A stretch of 26,313 nucleotides of DNA from a virus, in the IMG/VR virus record IMGVR_UViG_3300009085_000621, positions 1-26,313 of that record. The stretch is one strand, 5' to 3'. Numbering within the stretch: position 1 is the stretch's first letter; each line of letters begins with the position of its first letter. Shown here in pieces: positions 7,844 through 15,487 of this stretch. The notes below the pieces were generated by a model that saw only the letters and a list, made by a program, of their open reading frames with translations, was not told the origin of the DNA and searched no databases. The translations under genes and the position numbers were made by a program.

Positions 7844-7871
7844 AAGCGGGGATTAATTTCCCCGCTTTTTT
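7844..7871 (+). terminator. Intrinsic terminator between capsid and portal genes
   Basis: AAGCGGGGA (7844-7852) pairs perfectly with TCCCCGCTT (7859-7867) around a 6-nt loop and runs into TTTTTT. It is the clearest rho-independent terminator in the window. It starts 2 nt after the stop of the 207-residue gene and ends 4 nt before the next ATG, so it lies inside the late operon and probably lowers expression of the portal side. Confidence 0.85.
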
Positions 7872-7874
7872 ACA

Positions 7875-8396
7875 ATGAGCCTCATTGATGAAGTAATTGC
7901 ATTCAGCCGGGCATACATTAATAGCCCGGCGGCACGTACACCACAACGAAAGAAACAAATTCGGGAGGCATTGCGTGCAATCACCGGGCAAAGCATGAAG
8001 ATTTCATGTGCAACCTGTTACATTGAGGCTTTGTTTAAAATAATTAAATATACAAATATGGCATTCAGTCAATACGAGTTACGCAGAGGCTACGTTGCAC
8101 TTTTAGCCAAGCCTTTTAACGGCATAAAGGCATTTACAAACAAGCAGATAACGGATGAACTTGCACAGGAATTTCTACGGCAGCATCCTGAAAGGGTAGT
8201 TTACTTTACAAAGATGCCACGCCCAGCAACGCCGGGCATACCAGCCGGGATAAACATAGTTGAACCTGCAAAGGTAACCAAGCTTGAAAATCCTGCCGCC
8301 GCTGAAGTTGAGATAATACCACCTGCGCAGCCAGCCGTCAAGCCGAAAACCGCAGCCAAACCACGCAGTCATAAACCTGCTAAAACGACAACATAA
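7875..8396 (+). CDS. Unknown structural-module protein with Pro/Ala/Lys-rich tail
   Basis: The 173-residue protein has a folded N-terminal part (SLIDEVIAFSRAYINSPAAR, ISCATCYIEALFKII, then a helical GIKAFTNKQITDELAQEFL segment). From about residue 120 it has a low-complexity tail rich in Pro, Ala and Lys, ending AKTTT. It is not recognised as a known family. Its ATG lies only 3-4 nt after a terminator T-run, so its ribosome site is the terminator itself. Its stop overlaps the portal ATG by one base, so it is probably coupled to portal synthesis. It may be a small head-assembly protein. Confidence 0.7.
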   Translation: MSLIDEVIAFSRAYINSPAARTPQRKKQIREALRAITGQSMKISCATCYIEALFKIIKYTNMAFSQYELRRGYVALLAKPFNGIKAFTNKQITDELAQEFLRQHPERVVYFTKMPRPATPGIPAGINIVEPAKVTKLENPAAAEVEIIPPAQPAVKPKTAAKPRSHKPAKTTT

Positions 8397-9550
8397 TGCG
8401 AATTTCCGCTACAAAGACGTCACCACGGGTAGAGCGGAACATTTATCTCACTTCAAAACGCATCAAGGGGTACGGCACAAACAATGACTACCCTCAAAAA
8501 GTTCTTGAAATCATAAACAGTTCCGGCACGGGGCGTACCTGTATGGATATTTACGTGAAGTTCGTCGAAGGTGAAGGCTTTACGGACGTCGTGCTGGGCG
8601 AAGCTGTGCTTAATAGCCGGGGTGAACGTGCCAATAGCTTACTACGCAAGGCTGCAAAGGACTTGAAGAACTTTAATGGCTTTGCGTTCCTTGTCAAGTA
8701 TAACGGGCTGGGGCTGCCTTACGAATACCTGAACATCCCTTTTGAACACTGCCGAATTGAAATTAACGCCGAAAAGGAATACACCGGGCGTATAGCCGTG
8801 CATCCCGATTGGACTAACATTACTGGCAAGCGCTTTAATGTTGATGATGTAACGTACATCGATAAGTTTGATCCTAAAGCCGTTGAAGCGCAAATCATAG
8901 CAGCCGGTTCGCCTGAAGCTTATGTCGGGCAAGTAATGTACTTCACGGCTGATGGCGACTTTGAATATCCTATCAGCCCATTTGATCCCGTCATTACTGA
9001 TATGCTCACGGAAGAAAGTGTTTCAACCGTCAAGCACCGCAACGCAAAGTATAACTTCCTGCCAGCCGGCATACTGGTACGCAAGGGAATAAAACCCAAG
9101 ACGCTTGACAGTGGGGCAATTGATACCAGCGACCCGATGTATATCGAACAGCAGGAAAGCGCCACAATGATAAAGCAAATGCAGGGCGACGAGAACGCTG
9201 CGAAGATTTGGGTTGTTGACGTGGACGCTGACGAGGAGAAGCCGGAGTTCATTGAATTTAACGGCAAGAACTTTGACCGCCAGTACGAAGTAACCGAAAA
9301 GACCGTGCAGGAAAACATAGGCAAAATGTTCATCATCCCGCCTATCCTGCGGGGCGTTGACGTAGGGAGCGGCTTTGGGGCTGACCTCATGAACAATGCT
9401 TACAACTTTATGAACAGTGTTACGGCAAATGAAAGGCAGATGATTGAAATTGCCTTCAAGGACTTGCTTGCATACTATGTAATTGAATTTACGGATTATA
9501 GCATTAAGCCGCTTACTTACATTTTACCACCTACAACGCCTGCGCCATGA
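8396..9550 (+). CDS. Portal protein
   Basis: The 384-residue protein shows a portal pattern: an N-terminal arm, YPQKVLEIINSSGTGRTCMDIYVKFVEG (repeated in many small portals as a start-of-core helix), KDLKNFNGFAFLVKYN, a central YEYLNIPFEHCRI strand region, and a C-terminal ERQMIEIAFKDLLAYY helix. Twelve copies would form the ring through which DNA enters and leaves the head. Its length is near the lower end for portals. It is encoded after the capsid gene, not before it as in most HK97-type orders. It overlaps the upstream stop by one base and the adaptor gene by 4 nt (ATGA). Confidence 0.75.
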   Translation: MRISATKTSPRVERNIYLTSKRIKGYGTNNDYPQKVLEIINSSGTGRTCMDIYVKFVEGEGFTDVVLGEAVLNSRGERANSLLRKAAKDLKNFNGFAFLVKYNGLGLPYEYLNIPFEHCRIEINAEKEYTGRIAVHPDWTNITGKRFNVDDVTYIDKFDPKAVEAQIIAAGSPEAYVGQVMYFTADGDFEYPISPFDPVITDMLTEESVSTVKHRNAKYNFLPAGILVRKGIKPKTLDSGAIDTSDPMYIEQQESATMIKQMQGDENAAKIWVVDVDADEEKPEFIEFNGKNFDRQYEVTEKTVQENIGKMFIIPPILRGVDVGSGFGADLMNNAYNFMNSVTANERQMIEIAFKDLLAYYVIEFTDYSIKPLTYILPPTTPAP

Positions 9551-10095
9551 TAAATCTTGTTACAAAAGCTGATCTTGACGCTTACAAGTACATTGCAGAT
9601 TCAATCAAGAATCATACAACGTGGGCGCAGTTCGTCAGTGAGGCGCAGCTGCTTGACGTCAAATACTGGCTGGGTGACGGGCTGCTTTTGGAGATAGTCG
9701 GGCAAGCTTCAACGCTACCAACTACCATCAGCGCCGCAAATCAGACGCTTTTGAATGGTGGCACTTACACATATTTATCAAAGAATTATTACTTTCAGGG
9801 CTTGAAGGCTTGCATCATTTACTATGCCTTTGCCCGGCTGACGAACCGCACGGCGTTCAACTACACCGCTGCCGGGATAGTGGTCAAGGAAAGCGACTTC
9901 AGCACGCCGGTTACCGATAAAGTAATGCAGCGTCTTGAAACTGAAGCACGCCTCACGGCTGACGCCCTCAAGTGTGAAGTAATCGCCTTTCTTAACCGCA
10001 ACTATGCCACGTATCCGCTTTGGCGTGATAGTGCGTATTGCAGCTGTGCAGCAACTTGCACCAATAACAGACCGTTCACCGTACTTGGAGATTAA
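9547..10095 (+). CDS. DUF6712-like head-tail adaptor
   Basis: The 182-residue protein begins MINLVTKADLDAYKYIADSI and continues with EAQLLDVKYWLGDGLLLEI and FQGLKACIIYYAFARL. This pattern resembles DUF6712 proteins, which in Bacteroidota phages lie just after the portal gene and probably act as head-completion/adaptor proteins. The position and the 4-nt overlap with the portal gene fit this role. The C-terminus is Cys-rich (YCSCAATC), which is unusual and may bind metal or form disulfides. Confidence 0.65.
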   Translation: MINLVTKADLDAYKYIADSIKNHTTWAQFVSEAQLLDVKYWLGDGLLLEIVGQASTLPTTISAANQTLLNGGTYTYLSKNYYFQGLKACIIYYAFARLTNRTAFNYTAAGIVVKESDFSTPVTDKVMQRLETEARLTADALKCEVIAFLNRNYATYPLWRDSAYCSCAATCTNNRPFTVLGD

Positions 10096-10113
10096 CCTTA
10101 AACTGAAAATATC

Positions 10114-10437
10114 ATGGCAGAATCGGATAAAAACGCACACCGTCCCTGGCAGAATATCGCAATGGGAAACATTACACGGGTTATTCAGGTCAACTTCAAT
10201 GACCGGTCAAATCCGAACATTGATGCTAACGGCGATTTTGAAGATGAACGTGGGTTTTTCATTCGTTCCGGCACGGGTGGAATAATTAAGTATTGCCCGG
10301 TCGGAAACGAAGATTCGGAAGCGATAACGAAAACCGTTGACGCTACACCGTATTTCGTCGATCCGGAAATATGCCGAAAAGTATTCAAACTTGTGACGTC
10401 GCCGGATACGGAAATTTATATCGGTTACGGCGTATGA
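10114..10437 (+). CDS. Small structural-module protein of unknown function
   Basis: The 107-residue protein (MAESDKNAHRPWQNIAMGN ...) is preceded by an A/T-rich leader (AACCTTAAACTGAAAATATC). It appears mostly beta-rich and contains no known motif. It is followed by an ATGA overlap with the next gene, and the two may make partner virion proteins. From here to about 13.6 kb codon use shifts toward AGA/AGG and GGA/GGG. Confidence 0.65.
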   Translation: MAESDKNAHRPWQNIAMGNITRVIQVNFNDRSNPNIDANGDFEDERGFFIRSGTGGIIKYCPVGNEDSEAITKTVDATPYFVDPEICRKVFKLVTSPDTEIYIGYGV

Positions 10438-10793
10438 ACATTTATTTCAATAACCAGCCTTTTGAAACGGCATTAGTATTTATTGCCGGGAAAACGATTG
10501 ATATGTCATTCAACGTTTATAGGTGGGATATCAGTACGTCAAGTTGGTTATTGTGGGACATGACCGGGATGATAATAACCGGAAAATTCAGACGCATGGA
10601 CGGGCTGCTGATAAAAGAAATTACAAGTTCCGGAGGAACGCCTGAAATAACTATTGCGGGCAGTTCAATGAGTATTTATGATTCGGGATTTACGGAAGCA
10701 AATTTCGGTGAATACGAGATCGAGGTTAACGATAGTGGAGAAACAGTTGCAATTATGCGAGGGTATTTTAACGTGTTGAAAAATATAATTTGA
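10434..10793 (+). CDS. Small beta-rich virion protein (BppU/baseplate Ig-like, tentative)
   Basis: The 119-residue protein starts at ATG 10434 in an ATGA overlap with the previous stop; a longer frame from 10371 would overlap the previous gene by 67 nt without good start context. The strand-rich order (TIDMSFNVYRWD, WLLWDMTGMIITGKFRR, GEYEIEVND, AIMRGYFNV) resembles the N-terminal Ig-like domain of baseplate/receptor-binding proteins (BppU_N type), which attach fibres to the virion. It lies just before a carbohydrate-binding-like gene, which agrees with that. Confidence 0.55.
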   Translation: MNIYFNNQPFETALVFIAGKTIDMSFNVYRWDISTSSWLLWDMTGMIITGKFRRMDGLLIKEITSSGGTPEITIAGSSMSIYDSGFTEANFGEYEIEVNDSGETVAIMRGYFNVLKNII

Positions 10794-11350
10794 TGTCAAT
10801 AGTAATAGGTGTCAACCTGAACAAATTCCGTGGAGGCGGAACGCCAACACCGCCGTCGCCAATTCCTCCGACTTCTTATACGAATCCCGGCGGTAGTGGA
10901 AACAGAGTCGGGTCAATAGCTGTTACTGCTACTTGCGATTTCCAATTTTGGGCGTGGCCACCATTTAACGAGGAATTTATCAATGGTGATTTGACAGGTG
11001 CTGGTCAGGTTTATGAAAATGCCGAAGCCGTTGCGGGGAAATGGGTAAATTTCGACTTTGGGGCAGGGGTGCGGAAAGTCATTGATGAATCGACGTTATA
11101 CATGAGTAACGGGTTGTTTTCAATGGGAAACAGGAAATGGCAGGGCTCGGTTGAAGAATCGGCGACGCCGGCTGACGGTTCATTTGTTGATATTGGCGGG
11201 GCATTCGCCGTCGGAGCAACGCCCCTCGTGATGACTGAATTAGCCGGGAATGCAACCGGGTACAGGCATTATAGGCTGATAGGCGTTAGCGGGAACTGCG
11301 TCGTAAACGCATATTGGAACGAATTTGAATTTAAGATCAGGGATGCTTAA
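10793..11350 (+). CDS. Tail/fibre protein with galactose-binding-like (discoidin) fold, tentative
   Basis: The 185-residue protein has a short N-terminus, a Pro-rich linker (PTPPSPIPPTS at about residues 19-29) and a beta-rich domain. Segments such as GKWVNFDFGAGVRKVID, GNRKWQGSVEESATPADG and YRHYRLIGVSG resemble F5/8 type C/galactose-binding domains, where FDFG and RYVRL-like strands are typical. It would bind a surface glycan on the host. The start at 10793 overlaps the previous stop by one base (TGATG); TTG 10790 is a weaker option. It overlaps the next gene by 8 nt. Confidence 0.6.
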   Translation: MSIVIGVNLNKFRGGGTPTPPSPIPPTSYTNPGGSGNRVGSIAVTATCDFQFWAWPPFNEEFINGDLTGAGQVYENAEAVAGKWVNFDFGAGVRKVIDESTLYMSNGLFSMGNRKWQGSVEESATPADGSFVDIGGAFAVGATPLVMTELAGNATGYRHYRLIGVSGNCVVNAYWNEFEFKIRDA

Positions 11351-12812
11351 CGTTCACAAAATTATAATACTTGCCCTCTGTATGTCATTCAATATTACCT
11401 GTACGGATCCAAATAAATTCAAGGTCGAAGAATACGTTTCGCATCCCGCATTTGAACTTGAATTAACAATCGCCAACCCGAATACACAGGTAACGTTACC
11501 GCTTTTGAGAACATACAATTCCGGGGTGTCTTTTTACCAGTATAACTTCACGGTCAACTACGGCGACGGGACTGATCTGAAAACAATAACGGCATACAAC
11601 GATCCTGACGGAATCCATACTTACGTTAATCCCGGTACGTACAGATTAAAAATATCGGGGCTTTGTGAGAATTTCCATATCAAGGATGCCTATTACGATA
11701 ACACGGCGTTCGGGCTATTGATAACGAGGATAATTCACTGGGGGCAGACGAAATTCATAAATATAAATTTCACGGAATGTTTCAACCTGAAAAGCATTAA
11801 CAAACCGGAAGCCGGGTGCTTTGCCTTAATACAGGATTTCAAACGGGTATTTTATTTATGTATCGGCTTACAGGTAATCCCGGACGGGCTTTTTGATAGT
11901 GCTGTTTCCGCCACAAGTTTTGAAGATACGTTTCTTGATTGCATTAATTTACTTGCGATTCCCGTCGGGTTATTCGATGAAAATATTTTAGTAACGAATT
12001 TCAAGGGGACGTTCCGGGGATGCGTTTCTTTGTCAGTAATCCCAAATAATCTATTCCGATATAATCCGCTTGTCACAACGTTTGAACAAACATTCTACTC
12101 GAACGTGAATCAGCCGTCAGGGATTACTGTAATACCCGATGACCTGTTCAGGTACAACCCGAATGTAATAACATTCAAAGAAACGTTTTTCTTTTCTGAT
12201 ATTCCCGCCATTCCCGCCGGGTTATTCCGGTACAATCCTTTGGTAACGTCGTTCTATGCTACGTTTTGGGGGTGTACGAAATTATTGCAGATTCCAGTCG
12301 GTTTGTTCCGGTACAATACTGCGGTCACGACGTTTTATGGCGTGTTCGTTGATTGTCTTTTGCTGACGACGATCCCGGCTGATCTGTTCCGGTACAATGT
12401 TTTGGCTACCAATTTCGACAGGTGTTTTGAAACGTGTATTGCATTAGCCACGATTCCCGCCGATCTGTTAAGATACAACGTTCTTGCCACGACGTTCGAC
12501 AGGTTATTCATGGACTTGCCGATAACCGTAATCCCGGTCGATCTGTTCAGATATAACGTGGCTGCATTGAATTTCAAACAAGTATTTTATAATTGCGTGT
12601 ATATCGCCACAATCCCCGCCGGGATATTTTCTTATAATACGTTGGTGACAAGTTACGAATCTGCTTTTCAGATGCAGATTCCAAAAGTATTCGCCGGGAA
12701 CGCACCTGCTTTATGGAGTTTAGTACCTGAACCTACTGGGACGAATTGCTTCACGAACTGCACAGGATTCACAAATTACGCTGCAATCCCGAATGATTGG
12801 AAAGGATTGTAA
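11343..12812 (+). CDS. BspA-like leucine-rich repeat protein with export signal (fibre or surface protein)
   Basis: From ATG 11343 (489 residues) the N-terminus NVHKIIILALCMSFNITC looks like a signal peptide, perhaps a loose lipoprotein signal ending at Cys. A PKD-like strand region follows (FTVNYGDGTDLKTITAY, HTYVNPGTYRLKISG). Then come ten BspA-type repeats of about 26 residues with consensus IPxxLFRYNxxVTxFxxTFxxC. The C-terminus, CFTNCTGFTNYAAIPNDWKG, is the usual end of BspA-like phage proteins. Such repeats bind surfaces. It follows fibre-type genes, so a receptor-binding role is likely, but a signal peptide is unexpected on a virion protein and allows a host-surface role. The start at 11325 is less likely. 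Confidence 0.75.
   Translation: MLNVHKIIILALCMSFNITCTDPNKFKVEEYVSHPAFELELTIANPNTQVTLPLLRTYNSGVSFYQYNFTVNYGDGTDLKTITAYNDPDGIHTYVNPGTYRLKISGLCENFHIKDAYYDNTAFGLLITRIIHWGQTKFININFTECFNLKSINKPEAGCFALIQDFKRVFYLCIGLQVIPDGLFDSAVSATSFEDTFLDCINLLAIPVGLFDENILVTNFKGTFRGCVSLSVIPNNLFRYNPLVTTFEQTFYSNVNQPSGITVIPDDLFRYNPNVITFKETFFFSDIPAIPAGLFRYNPLVTSFYATFWGCTKLLQIPVGLFRYNTAVTTFYGVFVDCLLLTTIPADLFRYNVLATNFDRCFETCIALATIPADLLRYNVLATTFDRLFMDLPITVIPVDLFRYNVAALNFKQVFYNCVYIATIPAGIFSYNTLVTSYESAFQMQIPKVFAGNAPALWSLVPEPTGTNCFTNCTGFTNYAAIPNDWKGL
11865..12675 (+). repeat. Ten tandem repeats of about 78-81 bp (BspA-type)
   Basis: The repeats encode IPxxLFRYNxxVTxFxxxF units. At DNA level the core TGTTCCGGTACAAT is kept nearly intact in several units, so they probably arose by recent duplication and can expand or contract by recombination. 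Units stay in frame because the period is a multiple of three. Confidence 0.85.
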
Positions 12813-12825
12813 AACAGTATCGGAA

Positions 12826-13158
12826 ATGAGAATAAAAAAGATGGGGCTGATTTTACGGATAATGACTTTCGGGTGGGCGAGAGGGATTTCACTTGCGCCG
12901 ATCGGAATATTCATCCGGGAAGAACATTTTACCGATCCCGTTCTGATTAACAAGGAGAAAATTCACTGGGCGCAACAAATGGAATTACTCATTCTGCCTT
13001 TTTATGTTTGGTATCTTGCTGAATGGATTATACGGCTTCCGATAAATGGTAAAAGTGCCTATCGTAAGATTTGGTTTGAACAGGAAGTAGCCAAGTATGG
13101 ACATGACTTAAATTATCCGAATATTCGTAAACGTTTCAATTGGTTAACTAAAACTTAA
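12826..13158 (+). CDS. Small membrane-associated protein, possibly a decayed zinc-peptidase-like domain
   Basis: The protein (110 residues from ATG 12826; 12793 and 12841 are other possible starts) has the order GWARGISLAPIGIFI, NKEKIHWAQQMELLILPFYVWYLAEW, then AYRKIWFEQEV. This resembles small Bacteroidota proteins with an HEKIHxxQQ type motif followed by a membrane helix, where His-Glu and His would bind zinc. Here the first His is Asn (NKEKIH), so catalysis is doubtful. The function is unknown. It lies between exported-type genes. Confidence 0.55.
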   Translation: MRIKKMGLILRIMTFGWARGISLAPIGIFIREEHFTDPVLINKEKIHWAQQMELLILPFYVWYLAEWIIRLPINGKSAYRKIWFEQEVAKYGHDLNYPNIRKRFNWLTKT

Positions 13159-13162
13159 AAAA

Positions 13163-13600
13163 ATGAAAGCAATTTTAGTGTTATTTATGGCGGTCTTGTT
13201 ATCTTCATTTTCATCCGTGGATATTAAAAAAGATTTTGTTAAACAGAAATTCGTTGACGGGGAACTGAAAACCGTTCAGTTGATGAAACTTGAAATGTCG
13301 TCAAAAATTACGGGCGTATTAACAAATCTTGCAACAGATGAAGAATACCTGTTAAATGTTAATGGCGACGTCGTTAGTGTTTATGAACCCGCTAAAAACG
13401 AATCAGTTATGATGAATCCCGTTCCTCCCGGCATGGGCTTGTCCTGTACTTGTTGTACTTGCGGTTGTTCGTTTTCAACAAGGATGACAAGTTGGGGCTG
13501 TGTGACGTGTCCGCAATGTTCGGCTAAAATGGGATTTTATGAATGTATTTTCCAGTGCGGTTGCGGAGCGGGGTGTACGATGTTTAAGATTATAGAATAA
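13163..13600 (+). CDS. Secreted cysteine-rich protein of unknown function
   Basis: The 145-residue protein has an N-terminal signal peptide (MKAILVLFMAVLLSSFSS), a charged middle region and a C-terminal knot with 12 cysteines between residues 95 and 138 (SCTCCTCGC, CVTCPQC, CIFQCGCGAGC). Spacing such as CxxC-xx-C suggests metal binding or several disulfides after export. No family is recognised. It starts 4 nt after the previous stop with a poly-A leader. It is unusual among late phage genes and may change the host envelope or sit at the tail tip. Confidence 0.7.
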   Translation: MKAILVLFMAVLLSSFSSVDIKKDFVKQKFVDGELKTVQLMKLEMSSKITGVLTNLATDEEYLLNVNGDVVSVYEPAKNESVMMNPVPPGMGLSCTCCTCGCSFSTRMTSWGCVTCPQCSAKMGFYECIFQCGCGAGCTMFKIIE

Positions 13601-13613
13601 CCACCGGGACTAA

Positions 13614-14018
13614 ATGTACTGGTCGATAATAATATTGGCGGTTCTGATCTGTTTCTGTAACTGCACACAGGACGAAATACGATTCCATTGGGATCGCACG
13701 TTCGGGAAGTGGTTCAAGCCCGATACGTTTTGGTACGATTGGATTAATCCTTCAGTAAGTTGGGCAAATAAGTATTGGAGCAAGAACGCTGTCTTGAGAT
13801 TCCTGTTTTCGACGGTATTGGTATGGATTACCGACCTTTGGCACTTGCTTAAAGCGGTAATCATAAATGCGGTATTCGTTGCGGTGCTGATATTGATTGA
13901 TGAGCCGTTCGTTTGGTGGCGCTGGCTGATCATACTGGCTGTGCTGAACATACTTTGGGGAATACTGTTTGAACTGTTCATCGGGATATACGGGGCGTTA
14001 GGTGATAAAAAAAGGTGA
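13614..14018 (+). CDS. Trp-rich membrane protein with lipoprotein-like N-terminus
   Basis: The 134-residue protein starts MYWSIIILAVLICFCNCT, a short hydrophobic stretch ending in Cys that could be a lipoprotein signal or a first membrane helix. A hydrophilic loop with several Trp follows (FHWDRTFGKWFKPDTFWYDW), then two or three hydrophobic segments (LFSTVLVWITDLWHLL, INAVFVAVLILI, LIILAVLNILWGILFELFIGI). The function is unknown. It overlaps the next gene by 4 nt (GTGA), at the border to the lysis module, so a role in lysis or envelope change is possible. Confidence 0.65.
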   Translation: MYWSIIILAVLICFCNCTQDEIRFHWDRTFGKWFKPDTFWYDWINPSVSWANKYWSKNAVLRFLFSTVLVWITDLWHLLKAVIINAVFVAVLILIDEPFVWWRWLIILAVLNILWGILFELFIGIYGALGDKKR

Positions 14019-14407
14019 AAGCAATAATACAATACGTGGGCTACTTTATGGCGTTAGTCGGTGCTGTGACTGTTATTTGGCGCATAGCAGTTTCATTCCA
14101 AAAGGCTGACGACCTGAACATTCACAACACCGAGGACATAATTGAAATTCGGGATGACATGGTTACCAAGACTGAATGGTATCTGTTCACGGATTCAATC
14201 TATAACCACAATCGCCGGATGCGGTCATCGATGAATGAAATAAAAGTCGGGCTGAATAACCTGCGTAATAGTTATGTTTCTTACCTTCGTAACGACAGCC
14301 GCCTGACGAAGGATGATTTTCTGCGCTACATGGAAGGCATAGAATTTGAACTAAAAAAAAAGCCCGACAACAGTTCATTGCTGATTCCATTGCGACCAAG
14401 CGACTGA
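14015..14407 (+). CDS. Membrane-anchored coiled-coil protein
   Basis: The 130-residue protein starts at GTG 14015 inside a GTGA overlap; ATG 14048 would remove part of the membrane helix, so GTG is preferred. One N-terminal transmembrane helix (QYVGYFMALVGAVTVIWRIAVSF) is followed by an all-helical, charged region (NTEDIIEIRDDM ... MRSSMNEIKVGLNNL). This is a type II membrane protein with a periplasmic or cytoplasmic coiled coil, such as is often found next to phage lysis genes. It could be an i-spanin-like or holin-associated protein, but a one-piece spanin follows downstream. Confidence 0.65.
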   Translation: MKAIIQYVGYFMALVGAVTVIWRIAVSFQKADDLNIHNTEDIIEIRDDMVTKTEWYLFTDSIYNHNRRMRSSMNEIKVGLNNLRNSYVSYLRNDSRLTKDDFLRYMEGIEFELKKKPDNSSLLIPLRPSD

Positions 14408-14447
14408 TGGACACAATTGAGTTTAAAATTAGGATAAGGAAAATCCA

Positions 14448-14684
14448 ATGAGCAACCCACTTGAAAGCGTGCCTGAACATTACATTTTCGGGGAGATTAA
14501 GAAAATCCTCAAGCGTGAGGTCAAGGCTTCATCAAAAGTTATTTCCGATTACGTCTGCAAGCAGGTTGCGGAAACTATCAGCCCGATATGGACTATGCTC
14601 GGCGAAATAAACAAAGCGGTTGAAGATCACGAACGGCGCATAAAAGAACTTGAGAAACGCATCAATGATAAACCTGACACTTGA
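14448..14684 (+). CDS. Small coiled-coil protein
   Basis: The 78-residue protein is helical throughout and ends in a heptad-like segment (INKAVEDHERRIKELEKRI). It has no membrane helix. It is preceded by AGGATAAGGAAAATCC, a weak purine-rich site. It overlaps the lysis enzyme gene by 20 nt and probably belongs to the lysis module, perhaps as a regulator or partner of its membrane neighbour. No family is recognised. Confidence 0.65.
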   Translation: MSNPLESVPEHYIFGEIKKILKREVKASSKVISDYVCKQVAETISPIWTMLGEINKAVEDHERRIKELEKRINDKPDT

Positions 14685-15099
14685 ACGCACCCACCTGAAG
14701 GCAGGTTACACCGTTGGCAAGTTATCCGTCAATGGCAAATACTTTTGTGACACACTTGAGGACACTACCCGTGACCTGAACCACGACGGCGACCTTGACG
14801 ATCCGGGCGAAGGCAAGGTTTTCGGTGAAACTTCAATCCCTTACGGGCGCTACCACGTTCAAGTAACATGGTCACCGAAGTTCAAAAGGCTGCTTCCGTT
14901 GGTGCTGAACGTTTGGGGCTTCATTGGAATAAGGATGCACCGGGGGCGCTGGGCTGCTCATACGCAGGGGTGCATACTCGTCGGTGAAAACAAGATCAAG
15001 GGCGGCTTAATCAATAGCGCCGACTGGGAACAGCGCCTCACGAAGCTGCTCCACGACTATCAGATTGCAGGTGAACAAATTTATATTAACATCATTTAA
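14665..15099 (+). CDS. DUF5675 protein, probable cell wall-degrading (endolysin-type) enzyme
   Basis: From ATG 14665 (144 residues; the longer TTG start at 14650 is less likely) the protein matches the DUF5675 pattern: LERTHLKAGYTVGKLSVNG, CDTLEDTTRD, SIPYGRYHV, and the core GIRMHRGRWAAHTQGCILVG. His92, His99 and Cys103 recall the His/Cys catalytic site of L,D-transpeptidase-like folds. In Bacteroidota phages such genes lie next to holin and spanin genes, as here. It probably acts on peptidoglycan. No lysozyme or amidase is seen elsewhere, so this is the best endolysin candidate. Confidence 0.75.
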   Translation: MINLTLERTHLKAGYTVGKLSVNGKYFCDTLEDTTRDLNHDGDLDDPGEGKVFGETSIPYGRYHVQVTWSPKFKRLLPLVLNVWGFIGIRMHRGRWAAHTQGCILVGENKIKGGLINSADWEQRLTKLLHDYQIAGEQIYINII

Positions 15100-15109
15100 A
15101 CAAACAGTT

Positions 15110-15487
15110 ATGAAAACAATCCTAATGCTTTTACTTTTAATCCTACCGGCTGCGCTTTGCGCCCAGCCCGATTCCACAGCCTACCCACAGCCGGGATCAG
15201 TCTTTGACATTTTCGCAGACCTGAATTACTGGCTGTCAAGTACCGCCACCGTGGCGGGGCTGACAATCTTCCTGACGCTGATTGTTTCAAAGTTCTGGAA
15301 AACAATTACCGCAATTTGGAAACAGGTCGTGGCACTTGTGATTAGCGTCGTACTTATGTTTGCTGGTAATTTGGCTAATATTGGCTTCATGGCGGAGTTT
15401 ACCACCGTCACCACTATTGTCTATGGGCTGGTTGTGGGCTTCATGGCGAACGGCTTGTATGACCTAAAGAACCTAACTAACAAATAA
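15110..15487 (+). CDS. Holin-like membrane protein
   Basis: The 125-residue protein from ATG 15110 starts with a signal peptide (MKTILMLLLLILPAALCAQ) and then has about three hydrophobic helices (STATVAGLTIFLTLIVSKF, VVALVISVVLMFAGNLANI, VTTIVYGLVVGFMANGL), with a short charged end. It lies between the DUF5675 enzyme and the spanin, so a holin that permeabilises the inner membrane is the likely role. The longer frame from 15065 overlaps the previous gene and has no good start. Confidence 0.7.
   Translation: MKTILMLLLLILPAALCAQPDSTAYPQPGSVFDIFADLNYWLSSTATVAGLTIFLTLIVSKFWKTITAIWKQVVALVISVVLMFAGNLANIGFMAEFTTVTTIVYGLVVGFMANGLYDLKNLTNK

Noticed and set aside
11865-12675. CRISPR array, because of the regular repeats
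   Set aside because: The repeats are in-frame protein repeats without spacers of fixed length; they encode BspA-type units.
13610-14032. Long minus-strand ORF opposite the Trp-rich membrane protein gene
   Set aside because: It is the mirror of the + strand gene, has no start context and would be the only long minus gene.
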